Part shown: piece after piece, positions 20,112 to 31,800 of the stretch
Layout of the letters: each line of letters starts with the position of its first letter
How positions within the stretch are numbered: the first letter of the stretch is position 1
DNA from: Flectonema sp. DT1601
Lineage: Eukaryota > Euglenozoa > Diplonemea > Diplonemida > Diplonemidae
Assembly: GCA_964019425.1 (NCBI GenBank)
Contig: OZ025822.1
Location: 186,001 to 250,000 of the forward strand
Reading direction: 5' to 3'
DNA: 64,000 nt
Translations under genes and position numbers: made by a program
Notes under the pieces: model-generated
Databases searched by the model: none
What the model saw: the letters and a program-made list of their open reading frames with translations, nothing else
Told to the model about the DNA's origin: nothing

Positions 20112-22492
20112 CTAACTCTCGTAGGTAACAACGGGAGAGTCTGTGAAAATTATTGTTTTGAGAAATTCATAAATCGAAAGTAAACAGAAAACATAACAAC
20201 AGATTCCATACGTGTCAGAGAGCTTCAGTGCTGGAGAACAGTTTGCTTCTACACCTTCCGTAGGCAGGCGCAGTACAGATGCGAGAACACCTCCGGCTGT
20301 TTATGGTTTTTTTTTTTTTTTGTTGTTGTTGTTTTTTTTTTTTTTCCCAATATAAACCCAACACAAAACATACTTAAACAAGGTTTTAATAATTGGTTCA
20401 GATGTGACTTTTGAATTGCGTGTTTCGAATCCTTGCAGCTGTCAATCCTGTCAATCCTTGGACGAACAGATGATTTTGATTCTCCGCGAGATGACTTTTT
20501 CCGAGTTGAAACATTTCCCTTAACAGAACCAGCCGTGGAAGATCGATGTCCATTCATTTCAGAACGACTTGCTACAGATGGCGATGCGCTTCTCATTGAC
20601 ACCTTATCAACAGTACTTGCTGTCTCTAATCCAGTAGGCACTGGTACAAGATTCGTAAACAGGAATGGTAGTGTTAGTTCGTGACTGAGCTCTACGAGTA
20701 TTCTACCTTTGAGATCCGTGTTTTCTTCAAAATCACTTCTTCCCAAAACAATTCCTCTAACGCCATTTAAATGACTGTATTCAGCAGAGGTCAATCCCCC
20801 AATTATCACTTCCTGTCCAACTGTTAAGTTATTTTCATTTGAATGATATTTCCTTCGATAAGGTGAACATTCCGGAAGTGTTTTTGGAAGAAGTCTTGGC
20901 CTCTCTTTTTCCTGCAAAACTGCACCAGTGGCTGACGCATGATCGATGAATAAAGATCGAAGTTGAGCGAGTGTCTTCTTAACATATTTACGTTCTTTAT
21001 GACGGTATTCAATACCCCTTTGAACAACTGGATTATCTTCTAGTGAGGATCCAGGTGGAATCTCAACAGGTAGTGATGCGTCAGCTGCGAGATCTATTAA
21101 AGTGAAAGATCCACTTATAAGATTTCTACCTCCATTTTTTGATCCAGACATCCCAAATATGTATGCAACATGTCCACGTAACTCCCCATCAGGTGTCGTT
21201 GATCTATTACCAAAGGCAATATCAAGAAGTTGAGTGAGGGTCGATATATTTTTGATACCGGGAGAAGCACACTCCGACACAAGCGGAATCCCCTTGTCAG
21301 TACTAATTTCATGATCAACTGACGTATGTCCTCCAGCAGTTTGAATTCTCATATAATCTCTATCTGTGTTAAGTAAGTCTCGAATCGAATCGGTTCTTAA
21401 CTCAATGCAGGTTAGATGAATATTCCAAGTCCAATTTTGCTGTTCACGAGAACTATCAGCACATTTCATAATTTCATTAGCGATTCCGTATAACTGTTTT
21501 GATGATGTCATTGCGTTAACAGCTGAATCAGCCGGTATCAATAATAACGATGAGTAGATCCCAGAGAAAGCAGCTGCTATAATCTCAGATGCTGATCGAC
21601 TAATGTGACTCATGTCAGACCATGCAGGTAGGACCTCATCAAAGTTATATCTTATTGACCTGTTCTGAAGACGTACTTCAATTCTCCTGGGAGGAACTAC
21701 CGGAGATACATCCACAATAGAAACAGATATATCATTTGGTATATCCTCATCAAGACAAGAATCAGCACTTCCACTTCTTTGCGGTGACCCAGCAGTACTA
21801 ACAACTGGTGCTATTTTTCGAGGCATAAGCCGCAATCCACAAATCATGTACGGCTTCCTCCTACTCCACAGCAATTCCGATTTCACAGATTGCAATTCAG
21901 CAATTGCTGCGTCACGAGACTGCTCGGCTTCTATTCTGTTATTATTCGCTGCAGATAGGAGTTCTGTTTCTTTACGTCTCATATGTTGGATTGCCTTGAT
22001 GTGATCATTTCCATATGTGGAAATACCTTCGTCTGAGAGAGCCTTGTTAATTCCATCCACGGTAGATTGTAGTTGTGCAACTTGTTGTTTATAGTTTTCT
22101 TCGAGAGTATGAAGCTTACTTGACATAGCAATGTTAGCGCGTGAGAGTTGTCTCGACTCTTCATCGAGTCTCCCTCTCTCTTCTTTTACAGTACGAAGCT
22201 CCGCATCGATTAGAATATAACGAGAATCAGGTGATGAGAGCTCGTCAACGCGTTTCTCTCGTAGAGCATACTTCTCTCTGAGTTCTATAAGTTCAGTTTT
22301 CAATTCATTAGTTTCCTTTACACTTTCTCTGTTTGTCATTTGTTCTTCTGATAGCTTCGCCTTGTAATGAGCTACTTTCTTGTTTATATTAGAATTTGAA
22401 TCAATCATTTCTCTAACTAATGTTCTCAAGTCACCCTCTCCCAAGAGTTCCTGAAGTTGTAGGATAACAGCCTCCCGCTCTGTTTCATTCAT
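20112..22492 (-). CDS. Pseudokinesin: coiled coil + degenerate C-terminal kinesin motor + SH3-like domain
   Basis: Start ATG 22492. Residues 1-215 are coiled coil; about 255-530 retain the kinesin motor outline: YNFDEVLP (for FtFDrVF), an a2-like segment ending SGIYSSLLLIPADSAVNAMT where motors have the P-loop AYGQTGSGKT, IHLTCIELRTDSIRDLLN (for V.S.lEIYNE.i.DLL), and SFTLIDLAADASLP (for LNLVDLAGSE). The Walker A and switch I residues are absent, so it should not hydrolyse ATP. Coiled coil N-terminal to the motor is kinesin-14 topology, as in the non-motor partners Vik1/Cik1. A C-terminal domain (VGQEVIIGGL..LNGVRGIVLGR..VEL..LTLPF) looks SH3-like. An intron 20373-20297 (GTATGT..AAACAG, A-rich) follows residue ~715; after it the frame runs to TAG at 20112, though a further intron starting GTATGG is possible, so the last ~60 residues are uncertain. 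Confidence 0.7.
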
Positions 22493-23277
22493 TTTAATTT
22501 ATTTGATAAAACAATCGTATTGGACAGCAGGGGGGCCTGTTAAAATATTAGATTTTTTTAATTTTAAGATACATTTCTGAGTGTTTATCATCATAGCTTG
22601 TCAACGGGGGGGACTTGGATAACTTTTCGCATTCTCCGATTTATTTCCTGCGAGATAGAATTAGCCATAAAATAGTAAAGAGAACTTTTTTTACAAAAAA
22701 AAAAAAAAAAAAAAAAAAAATGGATTGGCTTTTTCAAAAAAGCGGCCAACAATATTGGGTAGAGAGAGGTAGAACTTGTAATATAAAGATCGTTAAAAAA
22801 AGAAATAACATGAAGGGGGAAAAAAAAAAGAAAAAGTCTTGAAAGTGTCACCAACACAGTGGGACATATCCTCCGCCGACACTAAACAAAAGAGGGTGAG
22901 ATACTGGTCGACAAAAAAAGGATAGAAAAAGGTAATAATCATAAAATAGAAGACTTTCCCCAAAGCAAGATTATACCCTTAAAAGTGGACTTATATAGAT
23001 TAACAAAGAGAGGAACAGGTTTATAAAAAAAGAAAAAAGCAAGCGGGCTTCTATACAAAAGAGGACAAGATCATAAGCATTGAGTGTGTTATAAAATATA
23101 AAAACAAGTTTCCTTCACAACTTTGGTGTATCAAAAGGTTCGCTGAAAAAGCAAAGGACACAACCCAACTAAGGGAACCTCGTTTTCAGTGAATCTCATC
23201 TTAGTCGCATCGTCGCATCACTTGAAAAAATCGGGATGTATATGTTCCATATGTTCCCTCAAAGGGGTATTCGATAT
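22493..23277. other. Intergenic
   Basis: No supportable gene. A 25-base A tract (22696-22720) and purine-rich plus-strand sequence separate the stop of the surface-protein gene (left) from the start of the pseudokinesin. Confidence 0.55.
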
Positions 23278-26200
23278 TCAAACACGCAACACGATGGCTG
23301 TCCTTCTATTGGTTTTGGGATAGTTCACTGTAGTCAGAGAGGTCATGTCGATATCAGCAGTGAAATCATTACCCGCCCTCGATCGTCTGTAGAGCACAGT
23401 AGCAACAGCTACCAACACACATCCAGCAACGACAGACGCCGCTACTATCAAGAGAGGAACAATATTATTGTTGGTCTTACCGACATCTTTACTCTCACTT
23501 TCTCCGCTATTCTCTGTTCCTGACATCGCTGTTTCATCGCCTGCAGCTTCCAGCCACTCTTCGTGCATGGTTACAACGCCAGGAAGTTGCTTCTTATTAA
23601 AGAGGCTTGCCAGTTCATTACCGCTGCTGTTTTCGATTTCAAAGACCACAACACTTCCTTCTTCCCCATCACTTTCCAAAACAGCAGCCCTCCTCAAATC
23701 AGTAACGTCTAGGTTCAAACACTTCGAAGAATCTCCAAAAGGATCACCGCAGCTGCCTTCCGGACAGGCGCTGCTCGGACAGATAAATTTGAATGAAACC
23801 TCAACCTCGTGTTCTAACAATCTCTGTAACATGTTTCTGAATTCTATCTTTACAAAGGAATGGACTCCTTTTTTCAACACCAACTGCACCAGCTTTCTCG
23901 CTCTTGACGCGCTCTCTGCAGTCCGAAAGCACTTCGTCTCGCCGGTGGGACAGCCACCGGAACTCGGGATCGCATTGCACACCTTCTTTACGCCCTTAAC
24001 CCCATTAGTGCAGTATGCAGTTCCATTCTGCCAGCTTTCGCAGTTGCCGCAAACAGGTGCCTTCCCGCCCAGCTCCCTCGACACTAGAGCGTTGCTAACT
24101 TTGACTTCCCTGCAAGTCCTACTTCTACAACCCCTCATGCACTTTGCCCGCCGTCCGGGTCTCCAAAAACACTTAAGACCACTAGAGCAGCAGTGCGGTG
24201 CAGCATTGCAGTTTCCCCATTCCGAGATAGTTTCACCGCAGGGTTCGATTAGTTTCCAATCCTCGTCTTCTTCCGGGGACGGTCCCTCTTCGCCTTCCGG
24301 TTGTGGAGTGCCTTCCTCGCCCTCCTCTTCAGGTTGCGGCGTCGGCAAGTCCTCCTCTCCCTCAGGTTGCGGCGTTGGTTCGCCTCCTTCTTCTTCCTCG
24401 GGTTGAGGTGTTGGTTCGCCTCCCTCTTCTGGCTGTGGAGTTGGTGACTCTCCTTCCTCAGGTTGCGGCGTCGGCAAGTCCTCCTCTTCCTCAGGTTGCG
24501 GCGTTGGTTCGCCGCCTTCCTCCGGCTGCGGTGTTGGTGACTCGCCTTCCTCCTCAGGCTGCGGAGTTGGTTCGCCTCCTTCTTCAGGCTGCGGTGTTGG
24601 TGACTCACTGCCGTCCGGCTGTGGAGTTGGCGACTCTCCTTCCTCAGGTTGCAGTGTTGCTACAGGTGGCGATTGAGTTTCCAAAGGCTGTGCAGTTGTT
24701 GGCTGAGATGTTGGTACGGATGTCGGTGCGGATGTTGGTACGGATGTTGGTACGGATGTCGGTACGGATGTCGGTACGGATGTCGGTACGGATGTCGGTA
24801 CGGATGTCGGTACGGATGTCGGTACGGATGTCGGTACGGATGTCGGTACGGATGTCGGTACGGATGTCGGTACGGATGTCGGTACGGATGTCGGTACGGA
24901 TGTCGGTACGGATGTCGGTGCGGATGTTGGTGTGGATGTCGGTGTGGATGTTGGTACAGATGTCGGTACAGATGTTGGTGTGGATGTCGGTGTGGATATC
25001 GGTACAGATGTCGGTACAGATGTTGGTGTGGATATCGGTACAGATGTCGGTACAGATGTTGGTGTGGATATCGGTACAGATGTTGGTGTGGATGTCGGTG
25101 TGGATGTTGGTACAGATGTCGGTACGGATGTTGGTGTGGATATCGGTACAGATGTCGGTACAGATGTTGGTGTGGATGTCGGTGTGGATGTTGGTACAGA
25201 TGTCGGTACGGATGTTGGTGTGGATATCGGTACAGATGTCGGTACAGATGTTGGTGTGGATGTCGGTGTGGATGTTGGTACAGATGTCGGTACGGATGTT
25301 GGTGTGGATATCGGTACAGATGTCGGTACAGATGTTGGTGTGGATGTCGGTGTGGATGTTGGTACAGATGTCGGTACGGATGTCGGTGTGGATATCGGTA
25401 CAGATGTCGGTACAGATGTTGGTGTGGATGTTGGTGTAGATGTTGGTACAGATGTCGGTACGGATGTTGGTGTGGATATCGGTACAGATGTCGGTACAGA
25501 TGTTGGTACAGATGTCGGTACGGATGTTGGTGTGGATATCGGTACAGATGTCGGTACAGATGTTGGTGTGGATGTCGGTGTGGATGTTGGTACAGATGTC
25601 GGTACGGATGTTGGTGTGGATATCGGTACGGATGTCGGTATGGACGTCGGTGTAGATATCGGTACGGATGTCGGTATGGACGTCGGTGTAGATATCGGTA
25701 CGGATGTCGGTACAGATGTCGGTACGGATGTTGGTACAGATGTCGGTACGGATGTCGGTATGGACGTCGGTGTAGATATCGGTACGGATGTCGGTGCAGA
25801 TGTCGGTTGCAGAGTCACTATGATTGGTGGCTGGGGTGCTGGCGTTGGCTGTGCAATGCTTGGTTGCGAGGTCGGCAGTGGAGTATCTTGCGGAGTGGCT
25901 GTAGTTGGTTGCAGAGTCGGTGCGCAAGGCGGTGGAGGAGTTGGCACGCAAGGCGGTGGAGGAGTTGGCACGCAAGGCGGTGGAGGAGGTCTTCTCCAAC
26001 GATATCCCGAAATTGAAGGCGAAGACTGTGTCGTCGGACTAATCGGTGCAGGGAACGTCTTCGCCAACATGCCGTGCGTGAGCACCTTGTCTGCAGGCAG
26101 CTGCTGTAGAAGCTTCTGCGTCAGGCCGTGCACGAACAACTGTCCCTTCGCATCTTTTTGGGGATCCGTCGACTTGTAATTGAAATCGACGTCAATTCCA

Positions 26201-26637
26201 TCAAATCCCTGATTGAGTGAAATATCAATAAGTTGCTTGGCTACAAACTCTTCCTTTCCAAAACAATATTCCCAGCAGTCTTCTCTGCCGACAGCGTTAC
26301 CCTGCCGCGACCCGGAGCCGTCTATTCCGCCGTCACCGAATTCCAAGATGACTTTCTTTCCCTTCGTCTGCCACTGCGACACCAGCAGGGCGTTCGGTTG
26401 GTTGTCGCAAACCGGAACCGGACTCCCGATCTCACATCGAATGTTACAGCTGTTCAAACCGGGTGATCCGTCATAAGTTACCGCAGAGGAGATCAACAGC
26501 GTCTTGAACCCGTCGGTCTGATCAGCAGTCGGACAGGCTCTCCAATTCTCGACATACCCAGCGCCAGCGGGATCTTGAAAACAATCAGCTCCACGGGCGA
26601 GTGACAGCAACAGCAGTGGGATTCCTTCCCTTATCAT
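23278..26637 (-). CDS. Mucin-like surface protein with pseudo-GH18 (chitinase-like) domain
   Basis: Intact 1,119 residues. Signal peptide about 1-17; residues 20-200 resemble the first half of a GH18 chitinase barrel: KKVILEFGDGG (for KvllSiGG) and GFDGIDVDFN (143-153), the catalytic DGxDxDxE motif with Asn153 in place of the proton-donor Glu. The second half of the barrel is missing. Then a Pro/Cys linker, about 370 residues of TSVP/ISTP/TSTP tetrapeptides (likely heavily O-glycosylated), an acidic PTPQPEE(E)GE repeat region, a Cys-rich module (EWGNCNAAPHCCSSGLKC) resembling small carbohydrate-binding knottins, another Cys-rich domain, and a transmembrane helix (VPLLIVAASVVAGCVLVAVA) near 1065-1085 with a short tail. 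Predicted type I, cell-surface, non-catalytic glycan-binding or adhesive protein. All six frames are nearly stop-free in the repeat; the minus frame is chosen for its signal peptide, TM and flanking domains. Confidence 0.85.
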   Translation of the reverse strand: MIREGIPLLLLSLARGADCFQDPAGAGYVENWRACPTADQTDGFKTLLISSAVTYDGSPGLNSCNIRCEIGSPVPVCDNQPNALLVSQWQTKGKKVILEFGDGGIDGSGSRQGNAVGREDCWEYCFGKEEFVAKQLIDISLNQGFDGIDVDFNYKSTDPQKDAKGQLFVHGLTQKLLQQLPADKVLTHGMLAKTFPAPISPTTQSSPSISGYRWRRPPPPPCVPTPPPPCVPTPPPPCAPTLQPTTATPQDTPLPTSQPSIAQPTPAPQPPIIVTLQPTSAPTSVPISTPTSIPTSVPTSVPTSVPTSVPTSVPISTPTSIPTSVPISTPTSIPTSVPISTPTSVPTSVPTSTPTSTPTSVPTSVPISTPTSVPTSVPTSVPTSVPISTPTSVPTSVPTSTPTSTPTSVPTSVPISTPTSVPTSVPTSTPTSTPTSVPTSVPISTPTSVPTSVPTSTPTSTPTSVPTSVPISTPTSVPTSVPTSTPTSTPTSVPTSVPISTPTSVPTSVPTSTPTSTPTSVPISTPTSVPTSVPISTPTSVPTSVPISTPTSTPTSVPTSVPTSTPTSTPTSAPTSVPTSVPTSVPTSVPTSVPTSVPTSVPTSVPTSVPTSVPTSVPTSVPTSVPTSVPTSVPTSAPTSVPTSQPTTAQPLETQSPPVATLQPEEGESPTPQPDGSESPTPQPEEGGEPTPQPEEEGESPTPQPEEGGEPTPQPEEEEDLPTPQPEEGESPTPQPEEGGEPTPQPEEEEGGEPTPQPEGEEDLPTPQPEEEGEEGTPQPEGEEGPSPEEDEDWKLIEPCGETISEWGNCNAAPHCCSSGLKCFWRPGRRAKCMRGCRSRTCREVKVSNALVSRELGGKAPVCGNCESWQNGTAYCTNGVKGVKKVCNAIPSSGGCPTGETKCFRTAESASRARKLVQLVLKKGVHSFVKIEFRNMLQRLLEHEVEVSFKFICPSSACPEGSCGDPFGDSSKCLNLDVTDLRRAAVLESDGEEGSVVVFEIENSSGNELASLFNKKQLPGVVTMHEEWLEAAGDETAMSGTENSGESESKDVGKTNNNIVPLLIVAASVVAGCVLVAVATVLYRRSRAGNDFTADIDMTSLTTVNYPKTNRRTAIVLRV
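24700..25815. repeat. 12-bp tandem repeat with 84-bp higher-order unit
   Basis: About ninety 12-base units (plus strand GGTACGGATGTC-like) encode the TSxP tetrapeptides of the surface protein. Around 24,740-24,920 the unit is almost pure; from about 25,030 to 25,400 a seven-unit, 84-base pattern (two TSVP, one ISTP, two TSVP, two TSTP) recurs several times, showing segmental amplification of a composite unit. Variation is mostly A/G in the second triplet and T/C in the fourth. Likely length-polymorphic. Confidence 0.9.
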
Positions 26638-28207
26638 GTTTTGTGTTTAAGAAGTAAACTATTAAAAGAGATAAAGTGTGGCTTCATAATCTAATAATCT
26701 TACCTTTGACATTGGAGTACTTGCTGTTCTCTAACCTTACCTTAGATTATTCCTTCTCGGGATAAGAACCAATAAAAGTGACTGAGAGAATCGTTGTTAT
26801 TCTACCTGGGAGTGGGGGAAAAACAAGAAAAAGAATTACCCAACTAACATTACTTCCCACATCACATCGAAACACATCAAAGGGAAGAATGAGAGTAAAA
26901 TCTGTTACTTTCTTAAGGTGGGGGGAAAAAAAAAAAAAAACAAGGGAAGAAGAAAAAAACGAATTACTTTTTTTTTTTTCATCCAAACTAATACTTACAT
27001 GACACTGTTACAAGATAGGTGTAAGTCGAACTACATTTAGTACAGTGGTAACTGCTACCTTAATGTATTCATATACAGTAAAAAACTAACTTTTTCACTT
27101 AAAAAAATAAAAAATAATAAAAAAAAACTGTTTGTGTGCAACCAGTGTATATAATTAACCCAGTTACCAATGTCCTCCAACAGAAAATAATAAGAATTTA
27201 AAAAACAGATCATCGACCTCCAATGAGTCTGACAATTGTTACCTTTTTTTAAACATAAAATATTAGCAAGAGTATGTTATTCCTCTGAAGTTGACTTTAG
27301 TTAATTTCGTTAAGGGAAAGTGTAATCGCAGTCACGAATTCTGGTTTTTTTTTCAAAAAGATTTAAAGAAAAAAAAAAAAAAAAAAAATCATAAAACACC
27401 ACTCAGATCAAGCTAGCTAATGAACTGCAAACACGTACTGTTTATATTTTATTTTTAGAAGAGAAAAAGAAACTGGCCAACTTTTACCTTTTTTTACTTC
27501 AAACTTTTATTTTAATTGTGCGCAACTTGTACAAAATCCTAATAAAGGAATAGGTTAGTTACACCGACACATATCTCTCTTCGTATCGAACAATAGGTTT
27601 TGTAGGTACAAAAAAAAGAAAAACAGAAATATTAATAACACAAAGGAGCAAAACAAATACCCTGAAAACCAAAGAGAAATGAGAAAACACCACAGGAGAG
27701 GTTAAACAAGAACATTGTCATTAACACGATAAAGATATAAATAAATAAATTGTAACTACCCACAGACATAAACCCAATCAATACTAAGAGTTTGTAAGGC
27801 ATTTAGTTAACATGTGCTACATCGGAGGACTAATTCTGTTAACAAACAACACAAAGAGTGAAGGGATAACGCACAAAAACTCTTTCCCTTTGTTTTTTTT
27901 TTTCCTGACGACGATGTGTTTGTTTTTTTTTTTCCTGTTCCTTTTTTTTTTTCGTTCGATTAAAAAAAAAAAAAAAAAAAAAAATTGTGTTTTTCGTGTC
28001 GAGTGGTGTGGCTAGTTGAACTGACAGAAATCGTCCACCGACTTTCACAACGACAAGAGAAAGAATAGAGCTACCACTACCACGTAGCAAGAAAAAGAGG
28101 GGGGTATTGGGTATAAAATACATGGTTAAACCAGTCAGGTTCGTATATATACAGAGAAAAGTGCCACATGCACAATGATGATTACCCAAAAGACCTGTCA
28201 ACTACTT
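26638..28207. other. Intergenic, no gene seen
   Basis: About 1.6 kb, A/T-rich, with A tracts near 26926 and 27368 and T tracts near 27893 and 27940 followed by a 24-A run at 27962. Nothing with codon-like structure on either strand. Confidence 0.55.
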
Positions 28208-28621
28208 TTAAAATATTAATATATCAGAATCTCTTGATACCGTCGGCCAACCATTTACAAGATTCAACCGTCGGTGGAGAAGATGTCCTCGACGGGGAGA
28301 AGTATTTACAATCGGAGGACTGAATCCACGAGTTCCGCGATTAGTAGTCGGGCTGTTGCTTCTACGAGAGCGAACTCTTTCTCTACTTTGACTTCGGCTT
28401 CCAACACTACTTCGTGAAGGAGTTGTTACAAATCTGGGATTAAAACAATATTGATATCGTTTAGAACTAGCAGGCGATGGACTTCTTGAATGTGGTGGGG
28501 ATTTCAAGCATCCGAATAACTGCAAATCTTGTCTAACCGAAGGAGGAGCACGCGATCCTTTCACGTTAGGATTCATTCTACTCTTCTGATTTTTATTTAA
28601 TAGTTTGATGACTTCTCGCAA
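28208..28621 (-). CDS. Short Ser/Arg-rich frame, possible terminal exon
   Basis: Open for up to 137 codons; the best part is SRMNPNVKGSRAPPSVRQDL through a Ser/Arg/Pro-rich tail (RSSVGSRSQSRERVRSRRSNSP) to the stop at 28208. Either a small gene starting at the internal Met (NPNVKG) or the last exon of the C2-like gene at 32482-34815: a good acceptor (AAAATCAG, 28590-28586) precedes it and the phase (0) and basic Ser-rich composition agree with that gene's donor GTATGT at 32541. That would need a 4-kb intron holding the tandem array, much larger than any other intron here. Function unknown. Confidence 0.4.
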   Translation of the reverse strand: MREVIKLLNKNQKSRMNPNVKGSRAPPSVRQDLQLFGCLKSPPHSRSPSPASSKRYQYCFNPRFVTTPSRSSVGSRSQSRERVRSRRSNSPTTNRGTRGFSPPIVNTSPRRGHLLHRRLNLVNGWPTVSRDSDILIF

Positions 28622-28814
28622 ATACTAAGTCCCTAACAAAATAACTACATACTCCGCAATCAGACCTTTGAGTTTGCTTACACTTCGTCTGTTGTCGTAT
28701 CGCTGAGAAGTCAACCTGAGTAGAGACATCTCTTACCCAAGTAGCCTGTTTTGTTGATTTATTATATTAAAGAAAACATAATTACGTAAAGAGTCAGACG
28801 GATTGAATTGTCAA

Positions 28815-31800
28815 ATCAGATCTCGGATAGGGACCTATGCAACTACCACCACAGGTTAAAGCAGGTAGCCACTCAAACGCCTTCCTTACAACACATCAAT
28901 CACTACAGTACGGAAACAGTATCTCGAACACAAAGCGGCCCTCTCAGAGACTACAAATGAAGTCAACGGAGGTATTTGAAGGTCCTTTACTCTTTTTTTA
29001 ACAAAATAAGAAATCTCGGATAGGGACCTATGCAACTACCGCCACAGGTTAAAGCAGGTAGCCACTCAAACGCCTTCCTTACAACTAAAACATAATAGAA
29101 AGACAACAAGTCGTGTGAAACAGAACAATTCTTTAAATTCAACAGATGAGAGAAGTTGAGAACAGAGATACATGAAGACAATCAGATTGTTGAGACCCGA
29201 ATACAGTTTTATAACTCATTAAGTATTCATGTGAAACACGGAATTGTATTCATTCATCACAAAGAAAAGAGAGTAAGTTCGTTTACTAAATGCGATTGAA
29301 ACACAATCAGGTCACGTAGAAAACGTCACCATCACATCAATCAGTAAACCGACAGAAGTAGAACTAATTAAGTTAATTGAGATATTACTCTGATGGATCT
29401 TGAAGACCTCCCAAGAGATTAACAACTTCAAAACCCACAAACATGACGAGAAGGAATTTAAGAGACGGACGAGTAGCTTGCTGACGAGCGGTGTTAAAAT
29501 AGGAACAGAAAACAAGTCGGAGAGTTCGAAGAGAGGGCAAAGCTTACAGGCAACTCTCTTCACAGAAAGTTTAGCTAGAGCAACACATCAATTACTACAG
29601 TACGGAAACAGTATCTCGAACACAAAGCGGCCCTCTCAGAGACTACAAATGAAGTCAACGGAGGTATTTGAAGGTCCTTTACGAAATCTCGGATGGTGTT
29701 ACGAAAAAGAACGAATCAGAAATACAGATCCCATAAGGTTTGTACATCAACTGCAGCAACCTGCAACTTCAGCATGATGCTCAAGACTTATTGTTTTCAT
29801 CATAAAACAGAAGAGGAAGAACACAAACAGAAAAGACAACAGACAGAAGTGACGACATCTTCTCAGCATCTCGACCATAATAATATGGATCCTCACTGTC
29901 TCGTGAGACTCAATTGGAAAATAACGAACGATTTGGTTGTCATCAGAGAAGGATTGCAGTCAAGACAGAACTCTTCTTTCCAACAGAAAGACGAAGAACA
30001 AGAAGCTGTATCACGCATGGTTGTCCCAAACTTCATAATAGCCCAACTGAGCATAGAAGTTGGAATATGGAATATACGTAACATGACAAGGTCCCGAAGA
30101 ACCCTATCAACTTGCTATACGGTACGACCAGCGGGGAGCTTTGCACCATTTGAAAGAGGGTGCCTCCCAACCATTGCGACCGAGTTGGAAATCTGAACAA
30201 CAAGTTATCGAAGTCTTGGAGAGGACAAGTCACCGTTATCACTCCAAATGGGTTAGTCGGAGGCGGCGTGCAATACTCCTTATGAAGAGGCTCAAGGCAA
30301 AAGACAACTCAAACGAGAAGGCAAACAGATTCTGTTCAGGTGCTTGATCCTGCACTTTTGACTCGTATCAGTATTTGCTTAGCAGGAAGAAACAGTCAAC
30401 AGAGGGACTCGACACAGTCTTTAACATCAACGAAAACAGGAAAGGGAAAGTACCAAATCTCGGATAGGGACCTATGCAACTACCGCCACAGGTTAAAGCA
30501 GGTAGCCACTCAAACGCCTTCCTTTCAACTAAAACATAATAGAAAGACAACAAGTCGTGTGAAACAGAACAATTCTTTAAATTTCAACAGATGAGAGAAG
30601 TTGAGAACAGAGATACATGAAGACAATCAGATTGTTGAGACCCGAATACAGTTTTATAATTCATTAAGTATTCATGTGAAACACGGAATTGTATTCATTC
30701 ATCACAAAGAAAAGAGAGTAAGTTCGTTTACTAAATGCGATTGAAACACAATCAGGTCACGTAGAAAACGTCACCATCACATCAATCAGTAAACCGACAG
30801 TATCTCGAACACAAAGCGGCCCTCTCAGAGACTACAAATGAAGTCAACGGAGGTATTTGAAGGTCCTTTACGAAATCTCGGATGGTGTTAAGAAAAAGAA
30901 CGAATCAGAAATACAGATCCCATAAGGTTTGTACATCAACTGCAGCAACCTGCAACTTCAGCATGATGCTCAAGACTTATTGTTTTCATCATAAAACAGA
31001 AGAGGAAGAACACAAACAGAAAAGACAACAGACAGAAGTGACGACATCTTCTCAGCATCTCGACCATAATAATATGGATCCTCACTGTCTCGTGAGACTC
31101 AATTGGAAAATAACGAACGATTTGGTTGTCATCAGAGAAGGATTGCAGTCAAGACAGAACACTTCTTTCCAATAGAAAGACGAAGAACAAGAAGCTGTAT
31201 CACGCATGGTTGTCCCAAACTTCATAATAGCCCAACTGAGCATAGAAGTTGGAATATGGAATATACGTAACATGACAAGGTCCCGAAGAACCCTATCAAC
31301 TTGCTATACGGTACGACCAGCGGGGAGCTTTGCACCATTTGAAAGAGGGTGCCTCCCAACCATTGCGACCGAGTTGGAAATCTGAACAACAAGTTATCGA
31401 AGTCTTGGAGAGGACAAGTCACCGTTATCACTCTAAATGGGTTAGTCGGAGGCGGCGTGCAATACTCCTTATGAAGAGGCTCAAGGCAAAAGACAACTCA
31501 AACGAGAAGGCAAACAGATTCTGTTCAGGTGGTTGATCCTGCACTTTTGACTCGTATCAGTATTTGCTTAGCAGGAAGAAATAGTCAACAGAGGGACTCG
31601 ACACAGTCCTTAACATCAACGAAAACAGGAAAAGGAAAGAACCAAATCTCGGATAGGGACCTATGCAACTACCGCCACAGGTTAAAGCAGGTAGCCACTC
31701 AAACGCCTTCCTTACAACTAAAACATAATAGAAAGACAACAAGTCGTGTGAAACAGAACAATTCTTTAAATTCAACAGATGAGAGAAGTTGAGAACAGAG

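Noticed and set aside
24303-26179. Long plus-strand frames (up to 455 codons) opposite the surface-protein repeat
   Set aside because: The 12-base repeat has no stop in most frames, so all frames stay open; only the minus frame has a signal peptide, flanking domains and membrane helix.
29693-30196. 168-codon plus-strand frame in the tandem array as a gene
   Set aside because: The copy 1,189 bases downstream has it interrupted, codon structure is weak, and no motif is recognisable.
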